Positions 9,592 through 18,568 of a stretch of DNA of 64,000 bases are shown in pieces. Position numbers and translations under genes: made by a program. This DNA comes from Vagococcus martis. GTDB lineage: Bacteria; Bacillota; Bacilli; Lactobacillales; Vagococcaceae. How positions within the stretch are numbered: position 1 is the first letter of the stretch; each line of letters opens with the position of its first letter. The stretch spans positions 2,122,001 to 2,186,000 of the forward strand of contig NZ_MVAB01000001.1 in the NCBI RefSeq assembly GCF_002026305.1, given 5' to 3'. The notes beneath the pieces were generated by a model. It did not search any database. It had not been told where the DNA came from and worked only from the letters and a program-made list of their open reading frames with translations.

Positions 9592-10533
9592 ATGGTTCAA
9601 GTTAAAGATATTGTGAATCAACTACATTTGGATGTCTATTCAGGTGATGACTTTTTAAATCGTACTATAGCATCTAGTGAAATATCTAGACCGGGATTGG
9701 AATTAACAGGGTACTTTAATTATTATCCGTATGACCGAATCCAAGTTCTAGGGATGAAAGAAATTACCTTTATAGAAAAAATGACATCTGCTGAAAAATC
9801 GATGATTTTTAAAAAATTATGCAATGAAGACACACCTTGTTTTGTCATTGCACGAGGTCTAAGCATACCCGAAGAATTAGTTAATGCAGCAAATAAGAAA
9901 GAAATACCAATTATACAGTCGACAATTTCTACCTCACGATTGTCTGGGATGATTTCAAATTTCTTAGAAAGTCAATTAGCAGAACGTGTATCGATTCATG
10001 GCGTGCTTGTTGAAGTCTATGGATTAGGTGTATTAATTCAAGGAAGTAGTGGTATTGGAAAAAGTGAAACCGGTCTTGAATTAATTAAAAAAGGGCATCG
10101 CTTGATTGCAGATGATCGTGTCGATATTTACCGTCAAGATGAACGAACAGTCATAGGTGAGTCACCAAAAATTTTAGAGCATTTAATGGAAATTCGTGGT
10201 GTTGGTATTATTGATGTGATGAATTTATTTGGAGCAAGTGCTGTGAGAAATCATGCTCATATCTCACTCGTTGTCAACTTACAAGACTGGAGTGTCGACA
10301 ACACATTCGACAGGTTAGGATCTGGTACAGAATCAATTGATTTAGCTCATGTTCCAGTACCAAAAATTACGATTCCAGTTTCCAATGGACGTAACGTTGC
10401 GACAATCATTGAAGTCGCTGCGATGAACTTTAGAGCTAAAACAATGGGGTATGATGCGACGAAAAAATTTGAAAATAATTTAGCACAATTAATTGCTGAA
10501 AATTCTGAGAGTGATAAGGAGTTTGATAAATGA
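9592..10533 (+). CDS. hprK: HPr kinase/phosphorylase
   Basis: 313 residues, the standard length. The N-terminal domain is followed by the P-loop GSSGIGKS (residues 151-158) and the signature [16 protein letters not shown]. The enzyme phosphorylates HPr on Ser46 using ATP or pyrophosphate and reverses the reaction with phosphate; P-Ser-HPr is the co-repressor of CcpA in carbon catabolite repression. RBS is AAGGAAGTG. Its last four bases overlap lgt (ATGA), so hprK and lgt are translationally coupled, the usual Firmicutes arrangement. Confidence 0.97.
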   Translation: MVQVKDIVNQLHLDVYSGDDFLNRTIASSEISRPGLELTGYFNYYPYDRIQVLGMKEITFIEKMTSAEKSMIFKKLCNEDTPCFVIARGLSIPEELVNAANKKEIPIIQSTISTSRLSGMISNFLESQLAERVSIHGVLVEVYGLGVLIQGSSGIGKSETGLELIKKGHRLIADDRVDIYRQDERTVIGESPKILEHLMEIRGVGIIDVMNLFGASAVRNHAHISLVVNLQDWSVDNTFDRLGSGTESIDLAHVPVPKITIPVSNGRNVATIIEVAAMNFRAKTMGYDATKKFENNLAQLIAENSESDKEFDK

Positions 10534-11348
10534 TTGCAGCGATAAATCCGACAGCTTTTCATATTTTTGGTATAGGCATTCAGTGGTATGCGGTTATCAT
10601 CGTGTCAGGAATAGTCCTTGTGTCATGGTTGGCAACCAAAGAGGCTGTTAAAGTTGGATTAAAAGAAGATGATGTCATAGATATGATGTTATGGGCGTTA
10701 CCTATTTCGATTATCGGGGCAAGGCTATACTATGTTATATTTGAGTGGCAATATTACGCACAGAATCCTATCGAAATTTTTGCGATACGAAATGGTGGGC
10801 TTGCAATATATGGTGGATTAATTGCCGGTGGATTGGTACTGTATTTTTACACACGACATCATTTCATTAATACATGGACATTTTTAGATATTGCAGCACC
10901 AAGTGTGTTGTTAGCACAAGCAATCGGGAGATGGGGAAACTTCATGAATCATGAAGCCTTTGGAGAAATTACAACCAAAGCGTTCCTTATGAAACTTCAT
11001 CTACCTAATTTTATTATTGAAAACATGTATATTGATGGGGCGTATAGACAGCCAACGTTTCTATATGAAAGTTCATGGAACGTATTAGGATTTATTATGA
11101 TAATTTTACTAAGACGAAAAGAACATTTCTTTAAGCAAGGTGAAATAGCTTTAACATATGTTTTATGGTATTCATTTGGGCGTTTCTTCATTGAAGGAAT
11201 GAGAACAGACAGTTTGATGTTCTTTGGTGGCTTGAGAGTGTCACAAATATTATCTGCTGTTTTATTCTTTGGAGCATTAGCTATTATGATTATTAGACGT
11301 CGTAATAAAGAGTTACCATACTATAATCGCTCGTATAGTATTAAATAA
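10530..11348 (+). CDS. lgt: Prolipoprotein diacylglyceryl transferase
   Basis: 272 residues with about seven membrane helices. The family signature [13 protein letters not shown] is present, as is the upstream [11 protein letters not shown] element. Lgt transfers diacylglycerol from phosphatidylglycerol to the lipobox cysteine of prelipoproteins, such as the two lipoproteins encoded at 4.2 and 60.7 kb. It overlaps hprK by four bases and ends at a strong terminator, so hprK-lgt is one unit. Confidence 0.97.
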   Translation: MIAAINPTAFHIFGIGIQWYAVIIVSGIVLVSWLATKEAVKVGLKEDDVIDMMLWALPISIIGARLYYVIFEWQYYAQNPIEIFAIRNGGLAIYGGLIAGGLVLYFYTRHHFINTWTFLDIAAPSVLLAQAIGRWGNFMNHEAFGEITTKAFLMKLHLPNFIIENMYIDGAYRQPTFLYESSWNVLGFIMIILLRRKEHFFKQGEIALTYVLWYSFGRFFIEGMRTDSLMFFGGLRVSQILSAVLFFGALAIMIIRRRNKELPYYNRSYSIK

Positions 11349-11392
11349 GAAGTAAGATGTGAGGCGTTTTCGTCTCTTATCTTACTTCTTTT
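11349..11392 (+). terminator. Rho-independent terminator after hprK-lgt
   Basis: Outer stem GAAGTAAGAT / ATCTTACTTC plus an inner stem GAGGCG / CGTCTC, followed by T residues. Confidence 0.85.
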
Positions 11393-11449
11393 AGTAACCT
11401 ATGATAAAATAAGGTTACCAATGTTTTTTTAAAGGAGACAATTAATTTT

Positions 11450-12460
11450 ATGAAACAAAAAATTGCTGTTTTAGGAGCAGGCTCATGGGGCACCGCTCTA
11501 GCTATGGTTCTCGTAGAAAATGGTCATGATGTGACGATTTGGGGAAATAAAGAAACGCAAATAAATGAAATAAATGAGAAGCACACAAATACGCATTACT
11601 TAAAGGAAATAACGTTACCAACGGAATTAGTGGCAACAATTAATTTAGAAGAAGCGATTAAAGACGCTGATGCTGTATTATTTGTTGTGCCGACAAAAGC
11701 GATGCGAGATGTATCGAAACAATTTAATGAAGTTTGTCAAAATAAACCAATTGTCATCCATGCAAGTAAAGGCTTAGAGCAAGACACACATAAACGTATT
11801 ACTGAAGTACTTGAAGAAGAAATTTCTCCAAGTCATCGTGAAGCGATTGTAGTATTGTCTGGGCCAAGTCATGCTGAAGAAGTGGCTGTAAAAGATGTGA
11901 CAACAATTACGGCAGCATCAAGCTCAATGGAAGCTGCTGAATACGTTCAAAAGTTATTTTCAAATGATTATTTTAGAGTATATACCAACAGTGATGTGAT
12001 TGGTGTCGAGATGGGCGCTGCGTTAAAAAATATTATTGCGCTTGGATCTGGTGCTTTAAAAGGGTTAGATTATGGCGATAATGCACGTGCGGCTATTATG
12101 ACACGTGGATTAGCTGAAATTAGTCGATTAGGTGTGGCAATGGGGGCGAACCCGTTAACATTTATCGGCTTAAGTGGTGTCGGTGATTTAGCTGTAACGT
12201 GTGCTAGTGAACACTCTCGTAACTTTAGAGCAGGTTACTTGTTAGGGAAGGGTAACTCTTTAGATGATGTGTTAGATAATATGGGCATGATCGTTGAAGG
12301 GGTTTATACGACAAAAGCGGCGTATGAACTAGCGCAAGAAAGACAAATTGAAATGCCAATTACTGAAGCGATTTATGATGTTATTTATAACCATAAAGAT
12401 GTGTCATCAACAGTTAAAAATATTATGCTTAGAGAACATAAATCTGAGCAGGAATTATAA
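11450..12460 (+). CDS. gpsA: Glycerol-3-phosphate dehydrogenase [NAD(P)+]
   Basis: 336 residues. The N-terminal Rossmann motif is [11 protein letters not shown] and the catalytic lysine lies in [13 protein letters not shown]. The C-terminal helical domain contains [12 protein letters not shown] and [12 protein letters not shown]. The enzyme makes sn-glycerol 3-phosphate from DHAP for phospholipid synthesis. A strong AAAGGAG site precedes the ATG. The 15-base gap to galU, which has its own AAGGAG, indicates a gpsA-galU operon. Confidence 0.97.
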   Translation: MKQKIAVLGAGSWGTALAMVLVENGHDVTIWGNKETQINEINEKHTNTHYLKEITLPTELVATINLEEAIKDADAVLFVVPTKAMRDVSKQFNEVCQNKPIVIHASKGLEQDTHKRITEVLEEEISPSHREAIVVLSGPSHAEEVAVKDVTTITAASSSMEAAEYVQKLFSNDYFRVYTNSDVIGVEMGAALKNIIALGSGALKGLDYGDNARAAIMTRGLAEISRLGVAMGANPLTFIGLSGVGDLAVTCASEHSRNFRAGYLLGKGNSLDDVLDNMGMIVEGVYTTKAAYELAQERQIEMPITEAIYDVIYNHKDVSSTVKNIMLREHKSEQEL

Positions 12461-12475
12461 AGGAGATAGTAAACA

Positions 12476-13405
12476 ATGGTTAAAGTTAAAAAGGCTGTTA
12501 TTCCAGCAGCAGGGTTAGGAACGCGTTTTTTACCAGCAACAAAAGCAATGGCAAAAGAGATGTTACCAATTGTCGATAAACCAACGATTCAATTTATCGT
12601 AGAAGAAGCACTTGCTTCAGGGATTGAAGATATTTTAATCGTCACAGGCAAAGCAAAACGCCCAATCGAAGATCATTTTGATTCAAACTTAGAACTTGAA
12701 ACAAACTTAAAAGAAAAGGGTAAATTAGAGTTATTAGAGCTTGTTGAAGAAACAACTGGTCTAAACTTACACTTTATTCGTCAATCACATCCTTTAGGGT
12801 TAGGTCATGCTGTCTTGCAAGCAAAATCATTTGTAGGCAATGAGCCATTTGTCGTGATGCTAGGTGATGATATTATGGAAGATGATATTCCTTTAACAAA
12901 ACAATTAATCAATGACTATGATGCGACTCACGCTTCGACACTTGCTGTGATGGAAGTACCAAAAGAAGATGTGTCAAAATATGGCATCATTAACCCAGGT
13001 GGTGAAGTAGCTAAAAACTTGTTCAATGTCAAAAATTTTGTAGAAAAACCACCAGTAGAAAAAGCACCAAGTAATATGGCGATTATCGGTCGTTATCTAT
13101 TAACGCCAGAAATTTTCCAAGTTCTTGAAGAACAAGAACCAGGAGCTGGAGGAGAAATCCAATTAACAGACGCGATTGATACATTAAATAAAACACAACG
13201 CGTATTTGCACATAACTTTACCGGAATTCGTTATGATGTTGGTGATAAATTCGGTTATATGAAAACAAGTATTGAATATGGTTTGAAACATCCTCAGATT
13301 AAAGATGATTTAGCCCAACTTATTTTAGATTTGAGTGAAGACATCAAAAAAGAAAAAGGCATCACAACAAAAAAAACTGAGAGCAAAAAAACTGAGAAGG
13401 AATAA
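12476..13405 (+). CDS. galU: UTP-glucose-1-phosphate uridylyltransferase
   Basis: 309 residues. The nucleotidyltransferase motif [20 protein letters not shown] near the N-terminus, LGDDIMEDD (metal-binding aspartate) and the sugar-binding EKPP motif identify GalU. It forms UDP-glucose for glycolipids, wall polymers and polysaccharide. The last about 20 residues are a lysine/threonine/glutamate-rich tail. Co-transcribed with gpsA; its stop codon lies inside the loop of a terminator hairpin. Confidence 0.96.
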   Translation: MVKVKKAVIPAAGLGTRFLPATKAMAKEMLPIVDKPTIQFIVEEALASGIEDILIVTGKAKRPIEDHFDSNLELETNLKEKGKLELLELVEETTGLNLHFIRQSHPLGLGHAVLQAKSFVGNEPFVVMLGDDIMEDDIPLTKQLINDYDATHASTLAVMEVPKEDVSKYGIINPGGEVAKNLFNVKNFVEKPPVEKAPSNMAIIGRYLLTPEIFQVLEEQEPGAGGEIQLTDAIDTLNKTQRVFAHNFTGIRYDVGDKFGYMKTSIEYGLKHPQIKDDLAQLILDLSEDIKKEKGITTKKTESKKTEKE

Positions 13406-13420
13406 TTCCCTTCTCTTTTT
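13394..13420 (+). terminator. Terminator overlapping the galU stop codon
   Basis: GAGAAGG / CCTTCTC stem with the galU TAA in its loop, followed by five T residues; it lies 20 bases before the next start codon. Confidence 0.7.
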
Positions 13421-13440
13421 CTTGTTTAAAGGAGATTATC

Positions 13441-14433
13441 ATGGAAATAAATAAAGCAATTTTGCACATTATTGATAAAGATTCGGGGCAATTGATTTGT
13501 TCACAAGCTGAACTTGACTTACGAGAATTTCATGTGAGTCAGTATATGGAAACTATTTTAAAAAGACTTGATAAAGGGGAATACAAGCATGGGATATTGT
13601 CAGAAGACAATGAGATTGTTCCTTTTATTAAAGAAGTGCAAACAGATTTTATTAAGGCAACACAAGATATTGCACAATCGATGTTTGATGTGTTAGCTAT
13701 TAGTGAGGATGCGCCAAGTGGGGATGTGTTGTTTTTAGATACGCAAGATTCAGAGGACAATCATTCGTTAGTGGTGATTAAATTTAACTATAAGCCACAG
13801 TTTACTCATCACGTAACTTATGTAGATGATGTGATGCAAAACAACATCATTTTAAATCGAACAGTGTTTCCTTCAGTAACCCAGAAAATAGATGAGTGTT
13901 TTATTGTTAATTTGAATGATTTAGCCACACGAGTGATTGAAAAACGCTACATGTTTGAAGGTGAGAAACGCTTCTACTTTACAGAACGATTACTACAGCT
14001 TGATCCACTTCCAACTGTTAGTGAGAAGTTGAAAATTGTTAAAAAGGCAGTTAAACAAGTCGCAAAACGCTACAACGAAGAAGAATATGTCAGCATGAGC
14101 CAAGCACAACAAGCTATTTTTGAAAGTATCGAATCTGATGGAATCATTGACACACAAAAAGTGGCAGATGTTGTGTTTAAAGACAACATTTCTGCCAAAG
14201 AAGAGTATCAAGAAATTATTGAGAAAACCAAATTCACAGAAGACATTCCAGAAAATATTGTGAAATATGAAAAAAAATACAGTAAACAAAAGTTTAAATT
14301 AGCAAATGGGATTGAATTATCCATCCCAAGTGATGTGTTTAACGACCCAAACATGGTTGAATTTATTAATAATCCTGATGGAACCGTATCAGTAATGATA
14401 AAAAATATTGAAGAAATCATTAGTAAGTTTTAG
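13441..14433 (+). CDS. Nucleoid-associated protein, NdpA/YejK family
   Basis: 330 residues resembling the 37-kDa nucleoid-associated protein family (YejK/NdpA). Family-like features include the N-terminal AILHIIDKDSGQLICSQAELDL, the central region with FNYKPQFTHHV, and a C-terminal part with FKLANGIELSIPSDVFND. Such proteins associate with the nucleoid, but their biochemical role is poorly defined. AAAGGAG precedes the ATG. Its stop overlaps the stop of the convergent hydrolase gene by four bases, and no terminator separates the two. Confidence 0.8.
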   Translation: MEINKAILHIIDKDSGQLICSQAELDLREFHVSQYMETILKRLDKGEYKHGILSEDNEIVPFIKEVQTDFIKATQDIAQSMFDVLAISEDAPSGDVLFLDTQDSEDNHSLVVIKFNYKPQFTHHVTYVDDVMQNNIILNRTVFPSVTQKIDECFIVNLNDLATRVIEKRYMFEGEKRFYFTERLLQLDPLPTVSEKLKIVKKAVKQVAKRYNEEEYVSMSQAQQAIFESIESDGIIDTQKVADVVFKDNISAKEEYQEIIEKTKFTEDIPENIVKYEKKYSKQKFKLANGIELSIPSDVFNDPNMVEFINNPDGTVSVMIKNIEEIISKF

Positions 14434-15191
14434 TGTGTAAAATGTTTGTCTAAAAACGTCGCCATTGTTTCCATTGTTTCTATTGTTAAAATATGTGGTT
14501 CATCAACCCCTGTGTCAAAGACCATTTGTTGTCCAAAAGGTTTATGTCGATAGGTTTCAAAAAAATCGTGACTTGCATGGTATGGTATTTTTTCATCTTT
14601 TGTTCCATGCCAAAAATAGATTGGGCGGTCTGCCATTTTTTCTGGTTGAGTATTCAAATCATAGTGTTTTGTCCATGACAAACTATCTTCTAAATCTGGT
14701 GGCAACGGGATATTTCTTTGATTACTGTGAAATACTAATCGGTCAATAAATCCTTGATAATCAGGTGTTCCCATTAAGATTGCAGCAGATGTGATATCGG
14801 GATGCTTGGTTAGTAATCCAGCACTTGTCATGCCACCCATGGAAAAACCAGCAACAGAAAGTTGGTTATTTAGAACGAATTGTTTTTTATATAAATAATC
14901 TTTAATTAGATTAAACTCAATTAAATTATGTTGAATACTAGACCAAAATGCAAATGATGGAATTTTTGAACGATTTTCGACACGTCTTGAGCCATGATAC
15001 ATTGCATCAGGTACAATTACCCGATTATTTAGTTGTGCAAGTTTTCTCGCAGGAGTTAAAGCAAGTTCTTTTGAGGTTTGCCACCCGTGATAAAATACGA
15101 TGCACGGAAGTTCGTCATATTGATAATTATCAGGAACTACCTCAAGAACTGGAATATGTTCTATCATTCTCTCTTTCGTAATAGTTTTCAT
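14430..15191 (-). CDS. Alpha/beta hydrolase, esterase-like (prolyl oligopeptidase fold)
   Basis: 253 residues with the alpha/beta-hydrolase pattern: FYHGWQTSKE (oxyanion-hole region), nucleophile elbow GFSMGG, an acidic residue in FWHGTKDEKIPY, and a C-terminal histidine in DEPHIL. The organisation resembles YitV/BD-FAE-like esterases. It has no signal peptide, so it is cytosolic. The ATG chosen is eight bases after AAAGGAG; a GTG three codons upstream sits against the ribosome binding site. The substrate cannot be read from the sequence. Confidence 0.82.
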   Translation of the reverse strand: MKTITKERMIEHIPVLEVVPDNYQYDELPCIVFYHGWQTSKELALTPARKLAQLNNRVIVPDAMYHGSRRVENRSKIPSFAFWSSIQHNLIEFNLIKDYLYKKQFVLNNQLSVAGFSMGGMTSAGLLTKHPDITSAAILMGTPDYQGFIDRLVFHSNQRNIPLPPDLEDSLSWTKHYDLNTQPEKMADRPIYFWHGTKDEKIPYHASHDFFETYRHKPFGQQMVFDTGVDEPHILTIETMETMATFLDKHFTH

Positions 15192-15298
15192 AAACATCAC
15201 TCCTTTTTGTTAAGGGTATCTGTATTTTAGAAAGAATGCAATTTATAAAACTGACAAAAAATAAGGACCAAGTATATAAACTACTTCGTCCTTATTTT

Positions 15299-16060
15299 TT
15301 AAAAACTACCGCTACCTCCACCGTGACTTGTTCCGCTGCCACCCATGTGAGTACTTGACCCATTGCTTGGTGGTGGTTTTGGTATGTGTCTTGTTGTGGT
15401 AACGTCAAATACTTTGTTAGTACGTGATTCTGTCAATTCTAGCTGACTCATTTCATAATATGGATAACGATATGTTGCTTTTTTTAGTAGATAATTTCTA
15501 GAAATATAAAAATAAAACCCAAGAGCTGACGCAATACCGGCAATACTAGCGATAATAATGGTCACAAACGTAAAAGAAGATTTATCACGAGAAACACGAT
15601 GTGAATTAGCAGCAGGACCTTGTTGTACGTAGCTTTCTGATTTAGCTAAAACATTTTCTATGGCATCGTAGTAACGACCATCTGCCATATCGCTTGTTGA
15701 ACTCTCAATAATGTTATCAATACGATTGTCATTGAGTATGTCAATCATACTTCCCGTAGTGGAGATGTGAAATTTACGATGCTCCATGTCGATTAAAAAC
15801 AGCATACCATTTTTATCATCGCCAAGCCCAAAGCCATTATCATCATAGTAATCATCAGCATATTCTTCCCATGTTTTACCTTTAGTATCATTTGTTGAAA
15901 CAAAAACAAAATCTTGGTTAGTTTGTTCTTTAAAAGACGTAATCGCTTGTTCAAGCGAATTTTTTTCATCAGAAGAAAGTAACCCAGCGTCATCAAATAC
16001 ACGGGTACTTGCTTCAGCAAAAACAGTCAGAGATGAAAAAGACAGTCCCAAAAGAATCAA
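15299..16060 (-). CDS. TPM-domain (YgcG/YdjH-like) membrane protein
   Basis: Domain order is signal peptide, TPM domain (about residues 18-130, starting RVFDDAGLLSSDEKNSLEQAI), a membrane helix at about 165-185, and a Gly/Ser-rich tail ending SHGGGSGSF. TPM proteins occur in membrane stress or protein-turnover modules. The gene follows YdjI- and YdjG-like genes, matching the B. subtilis ydjGHI part of the pspA-ydjGHI operon. The TTG start listed gives a signal peptide without basic residues. The open frame continues upstream to an ATT codon at 16099, seven bases into the preceding gene, adding ILKKRVILLYLFT, which would complete a normal signal peptide. The true start is probably there. Confidence 0.8.
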   Translation of the reverse strand: MILLGLSFSSLTVFAEASTRVFDDAGLLSSDEKNSLEQAITSFKEQTNQDFVFVSTNDTKGKTWEEYADDYYDDNGFGLGDDKNGMLFLIDMEHRKFHISTTGSMIDILNDNRIDNIIESSTSDMADGRYYDAIENVLAKSESYVQQGPAANSHRVSRDKSSFTFVTIIIASIAGIASALGFYFYISRNYLLKKATYRYPYYEMSQLELTESRTNKVFDVTTTRHIPKPPPSNGSSTHMGGSGTSHGGGSGSF

Positions 16061-16092
16061 TGTGAAGAGGTATAGTAAGATAACTCGCTTCT

Positions 16093-17142
16093 TTAAAATA
16101 GTAAATACCCCCCAACTAAAATAAGTAAAGTAACCAAAACACCAATTGAAATAGAAGTGCCGATTAATTTAGGTTTATTTAAAGGTAATTTCCCACTAGT
16201 TTTACCTGTCACACCATTCATCGCATAATAAAACGGTTCATCGCTCGTTTCTGATTGATATGTTACTACCCAAACAGGTAAAAGGAGGTATTTATTTGAT
16301 TGATTGATGATTTGACTATCATGGTAAGTAGTAGAAATGGTCGTAAATCCTTGCATTTCGTTTTCTAAAATATTTTGTGTGTAGTGTGATAACTCACCTG
16401 TTAAAGAAGGCTCGATGTCAGAAAACTCAAGATCACGTTTTTCAGCCTGAAAACCAGATAGATATTTTGAATCAAAATTTGTCACATCCGTGAGTGGAAA
16501 AGGTTGAACAGACTCAATCATCAATTGTTTAGTGTTCTTTTGTAACGCGTTTTTGATTAAATCTCTAAATTCGATTTTTCCACCGCGTGTTAGTTTATAT
16601 TTTCTTGTACGAGTGTACTCTGTTTCACCAACACGCCAAACAGTGATTTTTGTTCCAGTTGCATCGACACGTCCTTTTGTAGTGGCATCTGTTTTCCAGT
16701 AAGGGAAATAAATGCCAGTGATTTTTTCAATTTGAGACTCGTCAAAAAAATCTTCTGGAATGAATTTTTTTGATTTTGCCCAAGATAAAAATTGCTCTTT
16801 AGCTTCATCTTCTGAAATTTTAAAAGGTAGAATATTGTTTGGTAAAAATTCACCACTCACTCTATCTTTCAAGACAACAGGATTATGACAATAATAACAA
16901 AATGTTGCAGCCGTTGTATCATCGGTGACTATTTCAGCTCCACAAGAAGGGCAATCATATAGATTAAATAGCTCGCTACTTGTGTGAGTTAAATTTTCAG
17001 CTGATTTTTTTTGTGCTGTAGCATCTAGATCTTGCTCATTAAAAACACTTAAACAATATTCACAATGGAATGTTTGATTGCTTGGATCAAATAAAAGAGG
17101 ACCATCGCAATTTGGACATTTATGAGATATTACATCAGACAT
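16093..17142 (-). CDS. Zinc-ribbon membrane protein, YdjG-like
   Basis: 349 residues. Two CxxC-CxxC zinc ribbons lie at the N-terminus (CPNC...CEYC and CPSC...CYYC), followed by a beta-rich middle domain and a single C-terminal membrane helix (GVLVTLLILVGGYLLF). This combination is that of B. subtilis YdjG, which with YdjH and YdjI forms a membrane complex that recruits PspA. It lies between the YdjI-like and TPM genes with a 19-base gap to the former and probable overlap with the latter. Function is inferred from this arrangement. Confidence 0.8.
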   Translation of the reverse strand: MSDVISHKCPNCDGPLLFDPSNQTFHCEYCLSVFNEQDLDATAQKKSAENLTHTSSELFNLYDCPSCGAEIVTDDTTAATFCYYCHNPVVLKDRVSGEFLPNNILPFKISEDEAKEQFLSWAKSKKFIPEDFFDESQIEKITGIYFPYWKTDATTKGRVDATGTKITVWRVGETEYTRTRKYKLTRGGKIEFRDLIKNALQKNTKQLMIESVQPFPLTDVTNFDSKYLSGFQAEKRDLEFSDIEPSLTGELSHYTQNILENEMQGFTTISTTYHDSQIINQSNKYLLLPVWVVTYQSETSDEPFYYAMNGVTGKTSGKLPLNKPKLIGTSISIGVLVTLLILVGGYLLF

Positions 17143-17161
17143 AAGCTAACCTCATTTCTTA

Positions 17162-18388
17162 TTATAAAGGCAAGCCTTGGAAAGGAGCCCCACATTCTGG
17201 ACAGAATTTTGGCATTTGAGTTGTGATTGTCACAACATGATGGCAGTTGGCACATTTCATTTGAATGCCTGAAGATGCTTGTTCAACTGGTTTAGCTTGC
17301 CCGCATTCAGAGCAGAATTTCCCAGTGTTTTCTGTTTGATCGTTTGGACAAGTCCAAGTGTCATTATTTGTTTGTTTGGCCTGTTGCTGTTGCATTTGTT
17401 CTTGATTTCCTTTAGAACTTTGGCTTAAATAATCACCCGTTGCATTCATTCCCATGCCGACACCCATAAAACCATTGACGCTGCCGTTAGGATTACTACC
17501 AGCATCTTGTAAACCTTGTGCCACTGAACCTTGAACAAACCCTTCGCGAATAGATGCATCAGATAACATGGCACCTTTGTTTCTCATATTGATGAGTTCT
17601 TGTGAGTCATCTGTATAAGAAATACTTGCGACACCTACACTGACAACTTCCATTCCACGAAGTTTAGTCCACTCTTCATCAAGGGCAGACGCCATGAATT
17701 TACTTAGTTCCATACTTTTTGATGGAACGTATGAAATTCGTTCACCCATCATAGACATTTGATTGATTGAAGTTTGTAGGGCGGATAAGAATTCAGATAA
17801 AAATTGATCATTGATATCAGAAATGGATACATGATTTTTATTCTTAGGTAACACATTTTTATAGAATAAAATAGGATCTACCACTTTGACAGAATAAGTT
17901 CCATGAGCACGTAAAAAGAGTTCTGCATTATAAAAATTATCAAAATAATTTAAAGGACTAGGTGTGCCAAATTTGATGCCTTTAATTTCTTGTAGATTAA
18001 TGTAAATAACTTGCTGTGTTTGAGGTGGTAGGCCGCCAAACTTGAAACGATTAAAAGATTCTTCAATCGCCCCTTTTAAATTACCAGTAAACATTGAGGG
18101 AGCACTAGCATTATTCACTGTGTAGTAGCCTTCCTCAGCGGTAAAATCGATAATTTTTCCACCATCAACTAATAGCATCATAGTGTTTGGGTATACATAG
18201 ACAACAGAACCATCTGTAATAAATCCATCTGTGCCTTTTTTATTTCCTTGACGTTTACTATCTTTTCTAACTGGAACACCTGTTGTCATAACAGTGTCAT
18301 CACTTAAATTATATGGCTCAATGACTTCTAACCATTGATCAGCTAAGCCACCGCCAACAGAGTTTACTGCCGCTTTTATTAATCCCAT
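17162..18388 (-). CDS. SPFH-domain/virion-core-like protein, YdjI-like
   Basis: 408 residues. An SPFH (stomatin/flotillin-like) region covers roughly residues 30-280. A Gln/Asn-rich linker follows, and the C-terminus carries two zinc ribbons (CPNDQTENTGKFCSEC and CANCHHVVTITTQMPKFCPEC). This is the architecture of B. subtilis YdjI. It is the first gene of a three-gene minus-strand operon (YdjI-, YdjG-, YdjH-like); pspA, normally the first gene in B. subtilis, is absent from this locus. Start ATG follows GTAGGGA. Confidence 0.84.
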   Translation of the reverse strand: MGLIKAAVNSVGGGLADQWLEVIEPYNLSDDTVMTTGVPVRKDSKRQGNKKGTDGFITDGSVVYVYPNTMMLLVDGGKIIDFTAEEGYYTVNNASAPSMFTGNLKGAIEESFNRFKFGGLPPQTQQVIYINLQEIKGIKFGTPSPLNYFDNFYNAELFLRAHGTYSVKVVDPILFYKNVLPKNKNHVSISDINDQFLSEFLSALQTSINQMSMMGERISYVPSKSMELSKFMASALDEEWTKLRGMEVVSVGVASISYTDDSQELINMRNKGAMLSDASIREGFVQGSVAQGLQDAGSNPNGSVNGFMGVGMGMNATGDYLSQSSKGNQEQMQQQQAKQTNNDTWTCPNDQTENTGKFCSECGQAKPVEQASSGIQMKCANCHHVVTITTQMPKFCPECGAPFQGLPL

Positions 18389-18568
18389 AATTGTCCCTAC
18401 TTTCGTTTAAAATACTTGATTTAGATAAGTTTACCATAGTTAAAAATCAGCGACAATCGGCCAAAAGAATGATTTATATATTTGCGTTCACCTATTTAAG
18501 ACATAGCTAGAAATTTTTGTGATTTTAACTTATAATAGAGAAGATTGAAATTAGAGGGGAGTGTTTAT

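Noticed and set aside
18389-18568. Possible SRP RNA gene upstream of dnaX
   Set aside because: Some Firmicutes have it there, but the conserved GGTG...GGAA...GAAGCAGC-type core is absent; only promoter-like elements are seen.
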